The notes: a model not told the origin generated them from the sequence alone. A stretch of 38,572 bases of DNA from Opitutus sp. GAS368 (GCA_943329925.2 CALQFT020000013.1:1-38572); one strand, 5' to 3'; shown: positions 15,797-24,555, counted from the stretch's first letter. Numbers and translations: made by a program.

Positions 15797-16033
15797 GTGG
15801 GTGCAACTACTCAACCTGAGGTGCTCGGCGGCCACGTCACCGAGGCTGTGTGCGGCGTCTGCGTCCACTTTTCCAACGCCCCCGAGGGGCTGGAGAAGGC
15901 CTTCCCGGGCCTCTCGGTCATGAGTTCGGGCCATGCTTCTGTGCGCGGACAGGACGGCCTATGCGCCAGACACGGCGTCTATCTTTCGTTCAATGCTTGC
16001 TGCGCTGATTTTGAACGGATTAAAGGCGGATAA
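15797..16033 (+). CDS. Small Cys-rich protein, translationally coupled to the YeiH-type gene
   Basis: A 78-residue protein with a GTG start that follows the upstream TAA directly (TAAGTG), so coupling is likely. I do not recognise the family. Five cysteines are arranged as C19-x2-C22, C56 and C68-C69 (AVCGVCVHF, GLCARHG, NACCADFE). With the aromatic residues and the 'DGLCARHGVYLSFNACCADF' layout it resembles small zinc- or iron-binding proteins with a CxxC...C...C pattern. No signal peptide or membrane helix is visible, so it should be cytoplasmic. Position suggests a partner or regulator of the transporter, but that is only inference. Confidence 0.6.
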   Translation: MGATTQPEVLGGHVTEAVCGVCVHFSNAPEGLEKAFPGLSVMSSGHASVRGQDGLCARHGVYLSFNACCADFERIKGG

Positions 16034-16221
16034 TTCGGGTTTTTTGGTGCTCGGAAGAGTTTCTGGCGAGTGAAAATGGGGTTTGCGTGGTTTTTTTTCA
16101 ACAAAAGGCGCGATTTTTGCAGACTGTTTCCGAATCGCCACATGATTGACACAATGTGCCGCGAAGGTGCGCACCGCTTGAGCTGCCCCGCGAGTGCCAA
16201 CTTCCCATGGGAGGTGCATCC

Positions 16222-16263
16222 ATGGTGGTGGACTCAACAAAACCAAAAAACACACCATGTTGA
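16222..16263 (+). CDS. Possible 13-codon leader peptide overlapping the porin start
   Basis: GGGAGG at 16209-16214, seven bases before ATG 16222, is a strong ribosome site, whereas the porin ATG at 16257 has none. The ATG at 16222 opens a 13-residue peptide (MVVDSTKPKNTPC) whose TGA at 16261-16263 lies just past the porin ATG in another frame. This layout allows translational coupling by a terminating ribosome. It could also be chance. Confidence 0.35.
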   Translation: MVVDSTKPKNTPC

Positions 16264-17693
16264 AACAATCCACCGTTCAGCTGATGGCCCTCGGGCTTGT
16301 CGGCTCTTTCGCAGCCACCGCAGCAGCCCAAGATTCCGGCGCCCTCATTGACGCACTGGTCCGCAAAGGCGTGCTGAAAGATCAAGAAGCTGAGCAGATC
16401 CGCTCCCAGCTTTCCCGTGACTATGCCGCCAACACCCCAGCCGGCAAGTTGAATATCTCCTCTTCTGTCAAGGAACTGAAGCTCTCCGGCGATGTACGCC
16501 TGCGCTATCAGTATGATGACGCGCATGATGCCGGAACCCTGTTCAACGGCACTGGCAGCACCAACAACGGCGCCAACCAGCGCTCGCGTTACCGCCTGCG
16601 TCTCCGTGTGAACGCAGATTACAAACTCGCTGATGATTTCTTCGCGGGATTCGGTCTTCAAACCACTCAAAACAACGATAGTGGGAACCAGACGATGGGT
16701 GGAGGGACCGCTGGGGACTATAACCAGAATTACGGCATCTTTATCAGTAAAGCCTTCTTGGGATGGACCCCAATATCTGGAGTCACTCTAATCGGTGGTA
16801 AACAGGCCAATCCTTTTTACACTACGGACATGCTTTGGGACGCAGACATTAGTCCCACGGGCTTCACTCAGAGATTTGATCTCCATAAAATATTCGGATT
16901 CTCAGGCCTTGAATTGTCTCTTGTTGGTGGAGAATTCGTCTTGTCCGACAACACGGAAAGTGGTGCACCAAATGCAACCCTCGGACACAAGACTGTTACT
17001 GACGCATTTGCGTACCAAGTGCAGTTGATTGCTGCCTCAGAAATTGTTGAAGGTGTAAAGTTAACCGTCGCACCTGGTATCTACACGACAAACACCGCTG
17101 CGCTCGCGGCCACGACTTCCGACGGTGGCGGAGAGTTTAATTCATCCAAATGGTCCACGAAGCTTGATCAGCTTCAGGGCTTGAAACTCGCACTACTCCC
17201 AGGGGATGTCTCGTTTAAGGTCGCCGGTAAGCCGGTCAAGTTCCTGTGGGATCTGGCGTGGAACGCAGATGGAAAGGCTCGTGCTGCCCTTTACGACAAG
17301 GATATGTCAGGTAAAACGGCGACTGTGGCAGCTGCTAGCACAGTTACTGTCGTTCATTCTGAGCGGGATGATTGGGCTTACTTGGCGGGTTTCCAGTTCG
17401 GGGAGAACAAGAAAAAGGGTGATTTGTCATTCATGGCCAACTACCGAGTGGTTGGTTTGGCGTCGGTTGATCCCAATATCAATGACTCCGACTGGGCGCT
17501 GAGTTACACAAACATGCAGGGACCAAAGGTTGGGTTCCTCTATAGTTTGGGTGATGCAACCACAGTTGGCGCAACTTACTATTCGGCTCAGAGCCTGCGT
17601 AAGGATCTTGGCGCAGGCCATGTGAGTGCCGGCCCTGGGTCGCAGCGTGACAACGTCCAGGTTCTGCAAGTGGACATGTCTGTAAAGTTCTAA
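16257..17693 (+). CDS. Outer-membrane porin
   Basis: Beta-barrel porin of 478 residues. A signal peptide (MLKQSTVQLMALGLVGSF, cleaved near ATAAAQ at residue 25) is followed by a short helical region (DSGALIDALVRKGVLKDQEA) of the kind found at the start of 'putative porin' proteins of this phylum. Alternating amphipathic strands then begin at 'LKLSGDVRLRYQYDD'. The protein ends in VDMSVKF, the terminal Phe expected for BAM-assembled barrels. It lies directly upstream of pstS, so it could serve phosphate uptake as OprP/OprO do, but a hairpin separates the two and anion selectivity cannot be read from sequence. The start was set at 16257 because it begins the signal peptide. Confidence 0.85.
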   Translation: MLKQSTVQLMALGLVGSFAATAAAQDSGALIDALVRKGVLKDQEAEQIRSQLSRDYAANTPAGKLNISSSVKELKLSGDVRLRYQYDDAHDAGTLFNGTGSTNNGANQRSRYRLRLRVNADYKLADDFFAGFGLQTTQNNDSGNQTMGGGTAGDYNQNYGIFISKAFLGWTPISGVTLIGGKQANPFYTTDMLWDADISPTGFTQRFDLHKIFGFSGLELSLVGGEFVLSDNTESGAPNATLGHKTVTDAFAYQVQLIAASEIVEGVKLTVAPGIYTTNTAALAATTSDGGGEFNSSKWSTKLDQLQGLKLALLPGDVSFKVAGKPVKFLWDLAWNADGKARAALYDKDMSGKTATVAAASTVTVVHSERDDWAYLAGFQFGENKKKGDLSFMANYRVVGLASVDPNINDSDWALSYTNMQGPKVGFLYSLGDATTVGATYYSAQSLRKDLGAGHVSAGPGSQRDNVQVLQVDMSVKF

Positions 17694-17714
17694 ACCTCTT
17701 CGGTGTGCTAACTT

Positions 17715-17744
17715 CAGCCGGGGACGCGAGGGTGTCCCCGGCTG
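17715..17744 (+). terminator. Hairpin after the porin gene
   Basis: Perfect 11-bp arms CAGCCGGGGAC (17715-17725) and GTCCCCGGCTG (17734-17744) with an 8-base loop, starting 21 bases after the porin stop. There is no clear T-run, so it may work as a terminator or as an mRNA-stabilising 3' stem. Confidence 0.65.
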
Positions 17745-17780
17745 GAGATCGCCGCTGAAAGTTACCAATTATAAATCACG

Positions 17781-17829
17781 AATTACAAATCAAAGCACCG
17801 CTGCGCTTTGTCATTCGTCATTTGTAATT
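17781..17829. repeat. AT-rich inverted repeat upstream of pstS
   Basis: Outer arms AATTACAAAT (17781-17790) and ATTTGTAATT (17820-17829), and inner arms CAAAGC (17791-17796) and GCTTTG (17805-17810), form an interrupted hairpin. The flank contains further ATAAATCACGAATTACAAAT-like sequence, and a similar AT-rich stretch (ATTCGTAATC..TTTGTAATTTTTAATTC) lies before phoU at about 22543-22575. This looks like a dispersed intergenic repeat. TTGTCAT/TCGTCAT heptamers within it recall half Pho boxes but have the wrong spacing. Confidence 0.5.
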
Positions 17830-17900
17830 AGCCATATTTGGCCCGCAGCTACTTTTCCTCCCCGGAATAACTCCAACTCAGTCTGTACACACATCATCTT

Positions 17901-18716
17901 ATGATTCGTTCGCTCTCTATAGCTTCTCTTGCCCTGGTTGTCGGCGTGACTGCCGCGCAGGCTGAAAAAATCGTCATTAAGGGCTCCGACACCCTCGGCG
18001 CAAAGCTGGTTCCTCAGCTCGCCGAAGCCTACAAGGCCGCCAATCCCGGCACCGAATTCTCCATCGCCGCCGAAGGGTCCACCACGGGCCTCGCCGCGAT
18101 CATCGATGGCAACGCCGACATCGGCATGTCCTCCCGTCGCGCAAAGCCCACCGAAGTGTCGGCCGCCAGCGCCAAGGCGGTAAACCTCACCCCGACCATC
18201 GTCGCCTATGACGGCATTGCCGTTGTGGTGAACGAAAAGAGCCCCCTCAAGGGCCTCACCAAGCAACAGGTCGAAAAAATCTTCACCGGAGATGTCAACG
18301 ATTGGTCCGCAGTGGGCGGCAACCCTGGCAAAATCTCCATCTACACGCGCAACACTTCTTCCGGCACCTACTCGGACTGGAAGGAATTGGCGATGAACAA
18401 GCGCGATTACGCCGGCGGCTCGCAGAAGCTGGCGGGTAACGAGCAGATCGTCGCCGAAGTGGCCAAGAATCCCAATGGCATCGGTTATGTGGGGCTCGCG
18501 TATGCCAAGTCCGCAGGGATCAAGGTGATCGCCATCGATGGCAGTCTTCCCACCGCCGACAAAGTGCGCGCGAAGACCTATGCGTACAGTCGCCCGACGT
18601 TCTACTTCACCAACGGCGAACCCGCTGGCAAGGCAAAGGCGTTTGTGGATTTCACGCTGAGTGCTAAGGGTCAGGCTATCGCCGAACAAATCGGGTTTGT
18701 TTCACTAGCTAAGTAA
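17901..18716 (+). CDS. pstS: Phosphate ABC transporter substrate-binding protein PstS
   Basis: Periplasmic phosphate-binding protein of 271 residues. The signal peptide MIRSLSIASLALVVGVTAAQA is cleaved before EKIVIKGSDTLG. Phosphate-contacting loops of the PstS family are visible: KGSDTLGAKL near the N-terminus, AAEGSTTGLAAII, IGMSSRRAK and TRNTSSGTYSDW. It delivers phosphate to the PstCA permease encoded downstream. The Pst genes run pstS-pstC-pstA-pstB-phoU, all on the plus strand. A strong hairpin lies between this gene and pstC, which would give more PstS than permease. Confidence 0.93.
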   Translation: MIRSLSIASLALVVGVTAAQAEKIVIKGSDTLGAKLVPQLAEAYKAANPGTEFSIAAEGSTTGLAAIIDGNADIGMSSRRAKPTEVSAASAKAVNLTPTIVAYDGIAVVVNEKSPLKGLTKQQVEKIFTGDVNDWSAVGGNPGKISIYTRNTSSGTYSDWKELAMNKRDYAGGSQKLAGNEQIVAEVAKNPNGIGYVGLAYAKSAGIKVIAIDGSLPTADKVRAKTYAYSRPTFYFTNGEPAGKAKAFVDFTLSAKGQAIAEQIGFVSLAK

Positions 18717-18733
18717 CTTATTTGTAACATATT

Positions 18734-18775
18734 GGAGTCCGCGCTGTAACACAGGTGCGGACTCCTTTTGTGTTT
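18734..18775 (+). terminator. Hairpin with T-run between pstS and pstC
   Basis: Arms GGAGTCCGC (18734-18742) and GCGGACTCC (18757-18765) with a 14-base loop, followed by TTTTGTGTTTTT. It begins 17 bases after the pstS stop. It probably acts as a partial terminator that lowers pstC-phoU expression relative to pstS, or as a full one if pstC has its own promoter. Confidence 0.75.
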
Positions 18776-18884
18776 TTGGCAGAAGTGGTCTCACCCTAGG
18801 GCCGCTTCCAGAGCTGGAGGGGAGGGTTTGCTTCTCGTTTCTAAAGACGCTTTGCTTAGCTTAAGGAACGACGCCCCAACTTTT

Positions 18885-20486
18885 ATGTCCATTAATGAAC
18901 AAAACGCAGCACTGAGCGCCGCCTTGAAGGGCCGTGCTCGGGCCAAGGTTCTCGGACTCACGTTTGACGACGTGATGCGCTATTTCTTTGGGGGGAATGC
19001 GACGGTGGCGGTGATCGTGCTGGTGCTGATTCTTGTGTTTTTGGGGAAAGAAGGGGCGGGTTTCTTTGGGCAAAATCAGGTTAATCTTTCCGTGTACCGC
19101 AAGGCTGGTCTGGAATACGTCGACCTGATGCGCATGCCGATGGAGGAGTTCACCGGTCTTACGCGCGGGCTCAATGACGTGCGGTTGAATCGCTTCAAGG
19201 TACTGTTGGCTTCCGGGAAAGATGCGGAGCAGGCAAACGCGGCTTTGGAGGAGTTTGACGCGTTCGCGGACCAGTTAGGGGCGGTTGCAGGGGATGCGCG
19301 CGGGTTGATGTCGGATTTGACGGAGGTGGTTTCTGCGGTGAAAACGCGGGTGCAGATTGCTGCGGACAAGGATTTGGAGCGGGATATGTTGCGGCACGCG
19401 GGCCGGGAAGCGGAAGCCAAGGCGCTGAAGTCTGAGGAGGTGGATTTCCAAAAGGAGATAGCGGCTATCAAGTCGGCTGCGGGCGCTTGGAAGCCTGCCT
19501 CAGAGGCAATGGGCGCTGGGTTGAGGGCGGCAACGGCAGCGGCGCGCTCAGCGGCGTGGGCGAAGGGAGACAAGTTGCTGGAAAAGCTGCTCTTGAAGGC
19601 TGAGAAATTCGCGGTGGATCTGCCTGAGGTTGAGGTGCGCATGGCGGCTTGGCGCTGGGATGAGCCGGTGCCGTATTCGAGGTCGGTGGCGGCTTTCCTG
19701 TATGGACGGGAATGGATAACGGCCAGTTTCTGGCAGGATTGGTACGGAATGTTGCCGCTTTTGTCAGGGTCGCTGCTGGTGGCGATTATCGCGATGGTTG
19801 TGGCAGTGCCGCTGGCGATTTCGTGCGCCATTTACGTGTCGGAAATTGCGACGCCCGGAGAGAAGGCGGTGATCAAGCCCTACATTGAGTTTGTATCGGC
19901 GATTCCCTCGGTGGTGCTGGGCTTTTTCGGGATTGCGGTGCTTGGGACGGTGATTCGGAGTCTGTCGCAGGTGGAGTTCCTGCACTGGATACCGGGGTTC
20001 CCGATGAGCGAACGCCTCAATGCGCTTACTGCAGGGTTGTTGTTGGCGGTGACCTCGATTCCGACGATTTTCTCGCTGGCCGAGGATGCGCTGGCCAACG
20101 TGCCGAGGCATTTCAAGGAGGCGTCTTATGCGTTGGGCGCGACGCGGTTTCAGACGCTGGTGAGGGTGCTCATTCCCGCGTCGCTTTCAGGGATCATCTC
20201 AGCGATCTTGCTGGGCTTCGGCCGGGTGATTGGGGAGACGATGGTGGTGTTGCTTTGCGCGGGGAATCGGATCGCGATACCGGATTTTACGCAAGGGGTG
20301 AGCGCCTTTTTCCAGCCGGTACACACCATGACGGGCATTATCGCGCAGGAGATGGGCGAAGTGGCGCAGGGGAGCATCCATTACCGGGCGCTGTTTATGG
20401 TGGGGATTATCCTGTTTTTCGCATCGTTAATCATCAATTACATTGCGCAAAAAGTGGTCCGGAAATACCGCATCTCAATTGGGTAG
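18885..20486 (+). CDS. pstC: Phosphate ABC permease PstC with large periplasmic insertion
   Basis: Inner-membrane permease of 533 residues; PstC is normally about 300-330. The first helix (VAVIVLVLILVFLG, residues 41-54) is followed by about 200 hydrophilic residues, rich in Ala, Glu, Lys and Leu and probably coiled-coil. The canonical permease part then starts around residue 280 at 'WYGMLPLLSGSLLVAIIAM'. The PstC/PstA-type EAA region is ASYALGATRFQTLVRVLIPA, and VSAIPSVVLGFFGIAVLG is conserved. The insertion should be periplasmic, facing PstS. The ATG at 18885 was chosen; an earlier in-frame start at 18768 would lie in the terminator T-run. Confidence 0.9.
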   Translation: MSINEQNAALSAALKGRARAKVLGLTFDDVMRYFFGGNATVAVIVLVLILVFLGKEGAGFFGQNQVNLSVYRKAGLEYVDLMRMPMEEFTGLTRGLNDVRLNRFKVLLASGKDAEQANAALEEFDAFADQLGAVAGDARGLMSDLTEVVSAVKTRVQIAADKDLERDMLRHAGREAEAKALKSEEVDFQKEIAAIKSAAGAWKPASEAMGAGLRAATAAARSAAWAKGDKLLEKLLLKAEKFAVDLPEVEVRMAAWRWDEPVPYSRSVAAFLYGREWITASFWQDWYGMLPLLSGSLLVAIIAMVVAVPLAISCAIYVSEIATPGEKAVIKPYIEFVSAIPSVVLGFFGIAVLGTVIRSLSQVEFLHWIPGFPMSERLNALTAGLLLAVTSIPTIFSLAEDALANVPRHFKEASYALGATRFQTLVRVLIPASLSGIISAILLGFGRVIGETMVVLLCAGNRIAIPDFTQGVSAFFQPVHTMTGIIAQEMGEVAQGSIHYRALFMVGIILFFASLIINYIAQKVVRKYRISIG

Positions 20487-20508
20487 CTGTACGAGAGATT
20501 TCTAATTT

Positions 20509-21645
20509 ATGGCCACCCAAGACGTTTCGAATATGGAAGTTCCGCCGCCGCATCCCTTCATGCGGCCTGCGACCGCTGCAATGCGTTCGGAGCGTCGGGC
20601 GTTTAATGTGTTCCGCATGGCGACCTACTCGGTTTTGCTGGCGGCTACGGCCATCTTTGGTGTGATTTTTGTGAAAGGTGCGGATACGATTTTCACACGG
20701 GAGTTTCCGTTTGTGAACATCGCTTTTTTAATCGAATCACCCGAGACGTTGCATGTGTTCGATCATGAGGGGCAGCATCATGAGATTGGCGATCGCGAGT
20801 TTCGCAAATACATGGAGGCACATGCAAATCCGACCATTGCCGAGGAAACGTACGTGTACAGTGCCGGCGGCATTTTTCCGTGTATTGTAGGGACCTTTTT
20901 TCTGGTGGTGGGGTCGATGGCGATTGCGCTGTTTGTGGGGATTAGCGCGGCGGTGTTTTTGAACGAATACAGCCGGGGCGGGCGGATGGTGGAGCTGCTG
21001 CAGCTGGCGATTTTGAACCTCGCGGGAGTTCCGTCCATCGTGTTTGGGCTTTTTGGGTTCGGACTGTTTGTGCTGTTTGCCCCGATCTTCGCTTCGGCTC
21101 CGGATCCGAGTCACCTCTACATACCGTTGGGATTTGGCTACCTGAACTTCACGGGGTGGGGCGTGTCGCTGATATCCGGGTGGTTCACGCTGGCGTTTAT
21201 GGTCTTGCCGGTGGTCATTACAGCAAGTGAGGAGTCGCTCAAGGCGGTGCCGAAGGGTTTCCGGGAAGGGTCGCTGGCCTTGGGTGCTACCCAATGGGAA
21301 GCCATTCGTACCAACGTGCTACCGTACGCGTTGCCGGGGATTTTGACGTCCTCTATTTTGGGAATAGCACGTGTGGCGGGCGAGACTGCGCCCATCATGT
21401 TCACCGCCGCGTATGTGGTGCGGGACCGACTGCCTTGGCAGGTGGACCATGTGCTGGACGTCCTATTTCAGGGGGTGATGGCGCTGCCCTATCACATCTA
21501 CGTGGTTTCCTCCAAAATTCCGCAGAACGCCTACACCGAGCGCGTGCAGTTTGGAACTGCATTTGTGTTTCTCGGGCTGGTTCTTGGGATTGCGCTTTCT
21601 TCCGTGATTTTACGTAACAGGCTGCGAGCCCGCTACCGTTGGTAA
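20509..21645 (+). CDS. pstA: Phosphate ABC permease PstA
   Basis: Second permease subunit, 378 residues, starting 22 bases after pstC. The first helix ([18 protein letters not shown], near residues 43-60) is followed by an extra hydrophilic stretch of about 50 residues (containing [17 protein letters not shown]). The conserved PstA core then starts at [17 protein letters not shown]. '[18 protein letters not shown]' and the EAA loop '[20 protein letters not shown]' are typical. The extra loop is smaller than that of PstC but sits in the equivalent position, so both permease subunits are enlarged on the periplasmic side. Confidence 0.92.
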   Translation: MATQDVSNMEVPPPHPFMRPATAAMRSERRAFNVFRMATYSVLLAATAIFGVIFVKGADTIFTREFPFVNIAFLIESPETLHVFDHEGQHHEIGDREFRKYMEAHANPTIAEETYVYSAGGIFPCIVGTFFLVVGSMAIALFVGISAAVFLNEYSRGGRMVELLQLAILNLAGVPSIVFGLFGFGLFVLFAPIFASAPDPSHLYIPLGFGYLNFTGWGVSLISGWFTLAFMVLPVVITASEESLKAVPKGFREGSLALGATQWEAIRTNVLPYALPGILTSSILGIARVAGETAPIMFTAAYVVRDRLPWQVDHVLDVLFQGVMALPYHIYVVSSKIPQNAYTERVQFGTAFVFLGLVLGIALSSVILRNRLRARYRW

Positions 21646-21674
21646 CCGTGCGGGGCCTTTTTTAATTGTTTCTT

Positions 21675-22514
21675 ATGAGCTCTCAACTCGCTGATATGCC
21701 TTCCAAGATTGTGAATCCGCCTTCCATTCAACCAGCCGCCGATGCCCTCCCAACTCCGACTCCGATGATCGTAGTAGATCACTTGGATTTTTATTATGGA
21801 AAATCAAAGGCGCTCCATGCGGTGAATATGAATATAGCGGCCAAGCATGTCACGGCGTTCATTGGGCCATCCGGATGTGGAAAATCGACGCTTTTACGGT
21901 GCTTTAATCGTATGAATGATCTCATTGAGGGCACGCGCATCGGTGCCGGAGAGGTTCGCATTCAGGGTGTGAATATTTATGATCCCACGGTGGACGTCAT
22001 CTCGCTGCGGCGCCAAGTGGGGATGGTGTTTCAGAAGTCGAATCCGTTTCCCAAAAGCATTTACCAAAACATTTCCTACGGCTTGGAGTTGCAGGGAGTG
22101 AAGGATAAGAAGCGACTGGATGAAGTGGTGGAGAAGAGCCTTCGTGGCGCGGCGTTGTGGGATGAGGTAAAAGACCGTTTGCACAGTAGCGCGCTGGGAC
22201 TTTCCGGCGGGCAGCAGCAGCGCTTATGCATCGCCCGCGCGATTGCGGTGGAACCGGCGGTGATTTTAATGGACGAACCTTGTTCGGCATTGGATCCGAT
22301 TGCCACAAGCAAGGTCGAAGAGCTTATCCAAGAATTGAAGAAGAAATTTACGATTGTGATTGTGACCCACAGCATGCAGCAGGCCGGTCGTTGCTCGGAT
22401 ATGACGGCGTTCTTTTACCTTGGTAAACTCATTGAGATGGATGCCACGCAAAAGATCTTCACCAAACCGAGCCAGCAGCAAACCGAAGATTATATCACCG
22501 GCCGTTTTGGTTAG
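21675..22514 (+). CDS. pstB: Phosphate ABC transporter ATP-binding protein PstB
   Basis: ATPase of the Pst system, 279 residues. Walker A is GPSGCGKST, the Q-loop is [12 protein letters not shown], the signature is [15 protein letters not shown], Walker B is [13 protein letters not shown] and the switch His lies in VTHSMQQA. The '[14 protein letters not shown]' segment is PstB-specific. ATG 21675 was chosen; an in-frame TTG nine bases upstream is unlikely. The N-terminal 35 residues are Pro-rich and longer than usual. Confidence 0.95.
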   Translation: MSSQLADMPSKIVNPPSIQPAADALPTPTPMIVVDHLDFYYGKSKALHAVNMNIAAKHVTAFIGPSGCGKSTLLRCFNRMNDLIEGTRIGAGEVRIQGVNIYDPTVDVISLRRQVGMVFQKSNPFPKSIYQNISYGLELQGVKDKKRLDEVVEKSLRGAALWDEVKDRLHSSALGLSGGQQQRLCIARAIAVEPAVILMDEPCSALDPIATSKVEELIQELKKKFTIVIVTHSMQQAGRCSDMTAFFYLGKLIEMDATQKIFTKPSQQQTEDYITGRFG

Positions 22515-22583
22515 AAGTTAGGCGGTAGGGGTCCATTCATTTTATTCGTAATCTTTCTTTGTAATTTTTAATTCCTCTTTTTT

Positions 22584-23246
22584 ATGTCCGTGTATTGGGA
22601 ACAACATTTGAACGAAATCCGTGAGCAGTTGCTCATGATGAGCGGCCTCACTGAACGCAATTTGGGGCAAAGCATTCGTGCTCTAATGGAGCGTGACGAT
22701 CATCTGGCGGTACTCGTGGAGGCTGAGGACGCCGAGGTCGACCAGTTGGAGAAGTCCATCGACGAGAAGGTGGTTACTTATATCTCCACGCATGGGCCGA
22801 TGGCGCGGGATTGCCGGTTTTTGATTACAGCCTCCAAGATCGCCAGCGAATTGGAACGCATCGCTGATCAGGCCACGACCATCGCACGTCGCGCCCGGGA
22901 TTTGAGCCGCGGACCTGAGTTAAAGTCGCTCTCGAACATCCCGTTGATGGCGGCGGAGGTGCAGTCGATGTTGCGTCATAGTATTAAGGCTTTTGTGGAG
23001 CGGGACACGGATTTGGCGCTGGAGGTTATCGGGCGCGACAAGCTGGTGGATGCGGAATACAAGGAGGCCGCGCGGGAAGTGGAGAATAGTATCGTGGCGG
23101 ATCCCTCGACGACGGCGCGGGAGCTGCATTTGTTGACCGTGGCCAAGGCGCTGGAACGGGCGGGGGACCACGCGACGAACATCGCCGAAGAGGTGTTTTA
23201 CTTGTACAAGGGCGAGGACATTCGCCACCAGAAGGGCGAACGGTAA
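22584..23246 (+). CDS. phoU: Phosphate signalling protein PhoU
   Basis: PhoU of 220 residues, the normal length, made of two three-helix PhoU repeats. Metal-binding-type motifs are seen as DAEVDQLEKSID and SELERIADQATTIARR in the first repeat and KALERAGDHATNIAEEVFYL in the second. It links the Pst transporter to the PhoR/PhoB-type kinase system and prevents toxic phosphate uptake. No phoR/phoB genes are in the window. It lies 69 bases after pstB across an AT-rich stretch. Confidence 0.95.
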   Translation: MSVYWEQHLNEIREQLLMMSGLTERNLGQSIRALMERDDHLAVLVEAEDAEVDQLEKSIDEKVVTYISTHGPMARDCRFLITASKIASELERIADQATTIARRARDLSRGPELKSLSNIPLMAAEVQSMLRHSIKAFVERDTDLALEVIGRDKLVDAEYKEAAREVENSIVADPSTTARELHLLTVAKALERAGDHATNIAEEVFYLYKGEDIRHQKGER

Positions 23247-23391
23247 GGGGCGCTTTAGGAGCGTTGCTGGGATGTCGTAAAATCCCATGCCCACAGGCCG
23301 AGTGCGGTATCGCGCCTTGCCTTGGTGCATCAAAGGTCTCGCATCTCGCAAGGGCTTGCGTCTGGCGCATTGGATCTGTTAGGCTACGCTC

Positions 23392-24555
23392 GTGACTGAC
23401 CTTCCCTCCCTTTCCGTTGTTCCCCTTCAACCCGCTAGTGCGACTGTTCCTGAAAAAGCGTTGTACGTGATGCTGGGCGGTTTTCTCGGCGCAGGTAAGA
23501 CGACGGCCGTGGCGGCTTTTGCCCAGCGCCTGGTCTCCAAGGGATTGCGCGTGGGTCTTATCACCAACGATCAGGGGCAGGAGCTGGTTGATACTGCGAT
23601 GCTGCGTTCCAAGGGCTTTGCCACCGAGGAGATTCCGGGAGGCTGTTTTTGCTGCCGATTCAATTCTTTGGTGGATGCCGCTGAGCGTCTTACGGAAGCC
23701 AGCCGCCCGGACGTCTTCATCGCCGAACCTGTGGGCAGTTGCACCGATTTGGTTGCCACGGTGACCTACCCGTTGCGGCGCATGTATGGCGACCAGTTTC
23801 GCGTGGCTCCGCTGAGCGTGCTGGTGGATCCCGAACGTGCGATGCGTGTATTTGGATTGGCACCGGGCGGCAATTTTTCGGCGAAGGTGCTTTATATTTA
23901 TCGCAAGCAGTTGGAGGAGGCCGATGTGGTGGTCATTAGCAAATCCGAGCTGCTGGTTCCTGGGCAAATGGAGGTGCTCAGCTCGGCGATCCAGCGCGAA
24001 TTTCCGCAGGTGAAGGTGCTGGCGGCATCTGTGCGAACGGGCGCTGGGCTTGAGGAGTGGTTTTCGCAAATTGAGGCTGGTGAGCAGGTGCAGCGTGCCA
24101 GTATGGACGTTGATTATGAGGTGTACGCGGAAGGGGAGGCGTTGTTGGGCTGGCTCAATGCCACGGTCGCCTGCACGGTGGAAACTGAGTTTGACGCCAA
24201 CGGGTTCCTCCGTTCTTTGGCCGGGGAAATGCAGCGCCGTTTATTGGAGATGGGGGCTGAAATTGCGCACTTAAAAATGACATTCAGTCCGGAGGTCGGC
24301 TTGGGCGACATCGCCGTGGTCAACTTGGTGCGCAACGATTTTGTGCCTGAACTGGCGATTCGGTTGGAGCAGCCTGCAGGCTCCGGTCAGCTGATTGTGA
24401 ACTTGCGCGCCGAAGCGGACCCGACGCAACTTGCCGAGGTGCTGCGCGCGTCGCTGCCTCCCGTAGCGCGGGAGGTCGCGGGTTTATCAGTGGCCCTAGA
24501 GCATCTGGAGTATTTTCGCCCCGGCAAACCGGTCCCGACGCATCGGGTGCTCTAG
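23392..24555 (+). CDS. CobW/P47K-family GTP-binding protein
   Basis: G3E-family GTPase of 387 residues with a GTG start. The P-loop is GGFLGAGKTT at residues 29-38. The metal-binding CxCC motif is IPGGCFCCRF and the base-specificity region is VVISKSELL. The C-terminal half (after about residue 230) does not look like the usual CobW_C domain and has no His-rich stretch, ending 'YFRPGKPVPTHRVL'. G3E proteins deliver or sense metals such as zinc or cobalt for target enzymes. No metal enzyme is adjacent, and its place after phoU does not by itself imply a phosphate role. A 145-base gap with a weak hairpin separates it from phoU. Confidence 0.8.
   Translation: MTDLPSLSVVPLQPASATVPEKALYVMLGGFLGAGKTTAVAAFAQRLVSKGLRVGLITNDQGQELVDTAMLRSKGFATEEIPGGCFCCRFNSLVDAAERLTEASRPDVFIAEPVGSCTDLVATVTYPLRRMYGDQFRVAPLSVLVDPERAMRVFGLAPGGNFSAKVLYIYRKQLEEADVVVISKSELLVPGQMEVLSSAIQREFPQVKVLAASVRTGAGLEEWFSQIEAGEQVQRASMDVDYEVYAEGEALLGWLNATVACTVETEFDANGFLRSLAGEMQRRLLEMGAEIAHLKMTFSPEVGLGDIAVVNLVRNDFVPELAIRLEQPAGSGQLIVNLRAEADPTQLAEVLRASLPPVAREVAGLSVALEHLEYFRPGKPVPTHRVL

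Noticed and set aside
16146-16151. TTGACA as a -35 box for the porin gene
   Set aside because: No -10-like hexamer at a 16-19 base spacing in the GC-rich sequence that follows.
17808-17826. TTGTCAT-like heptamers resembling a Pho box before pstS
   Set aside because: Heptamers are contiguous and not spaced by four bases as in a Pho box, and they are part of an AT-rich inverted repeat; kept only as a remark.
17811-18689. Long open frame of 292 codons on the minus strand over pstS
   Set aside because: It lies opposite a clear pstS in matching codon phase, has no recognisable domain and looks like a codon-bias shadow.
23268-23287. Hairpin TGGGAT/ATCCCA after phoU
   Set aside because: Short arms, no T-run; not strong enough to report as a terminator.
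23026-24069. 347-codon frame on the minus strand over phoU and the GTPase gene
   Set aside because: Basic, low-complexity translation spanning two well-supported genes and their gap; no domain signal.
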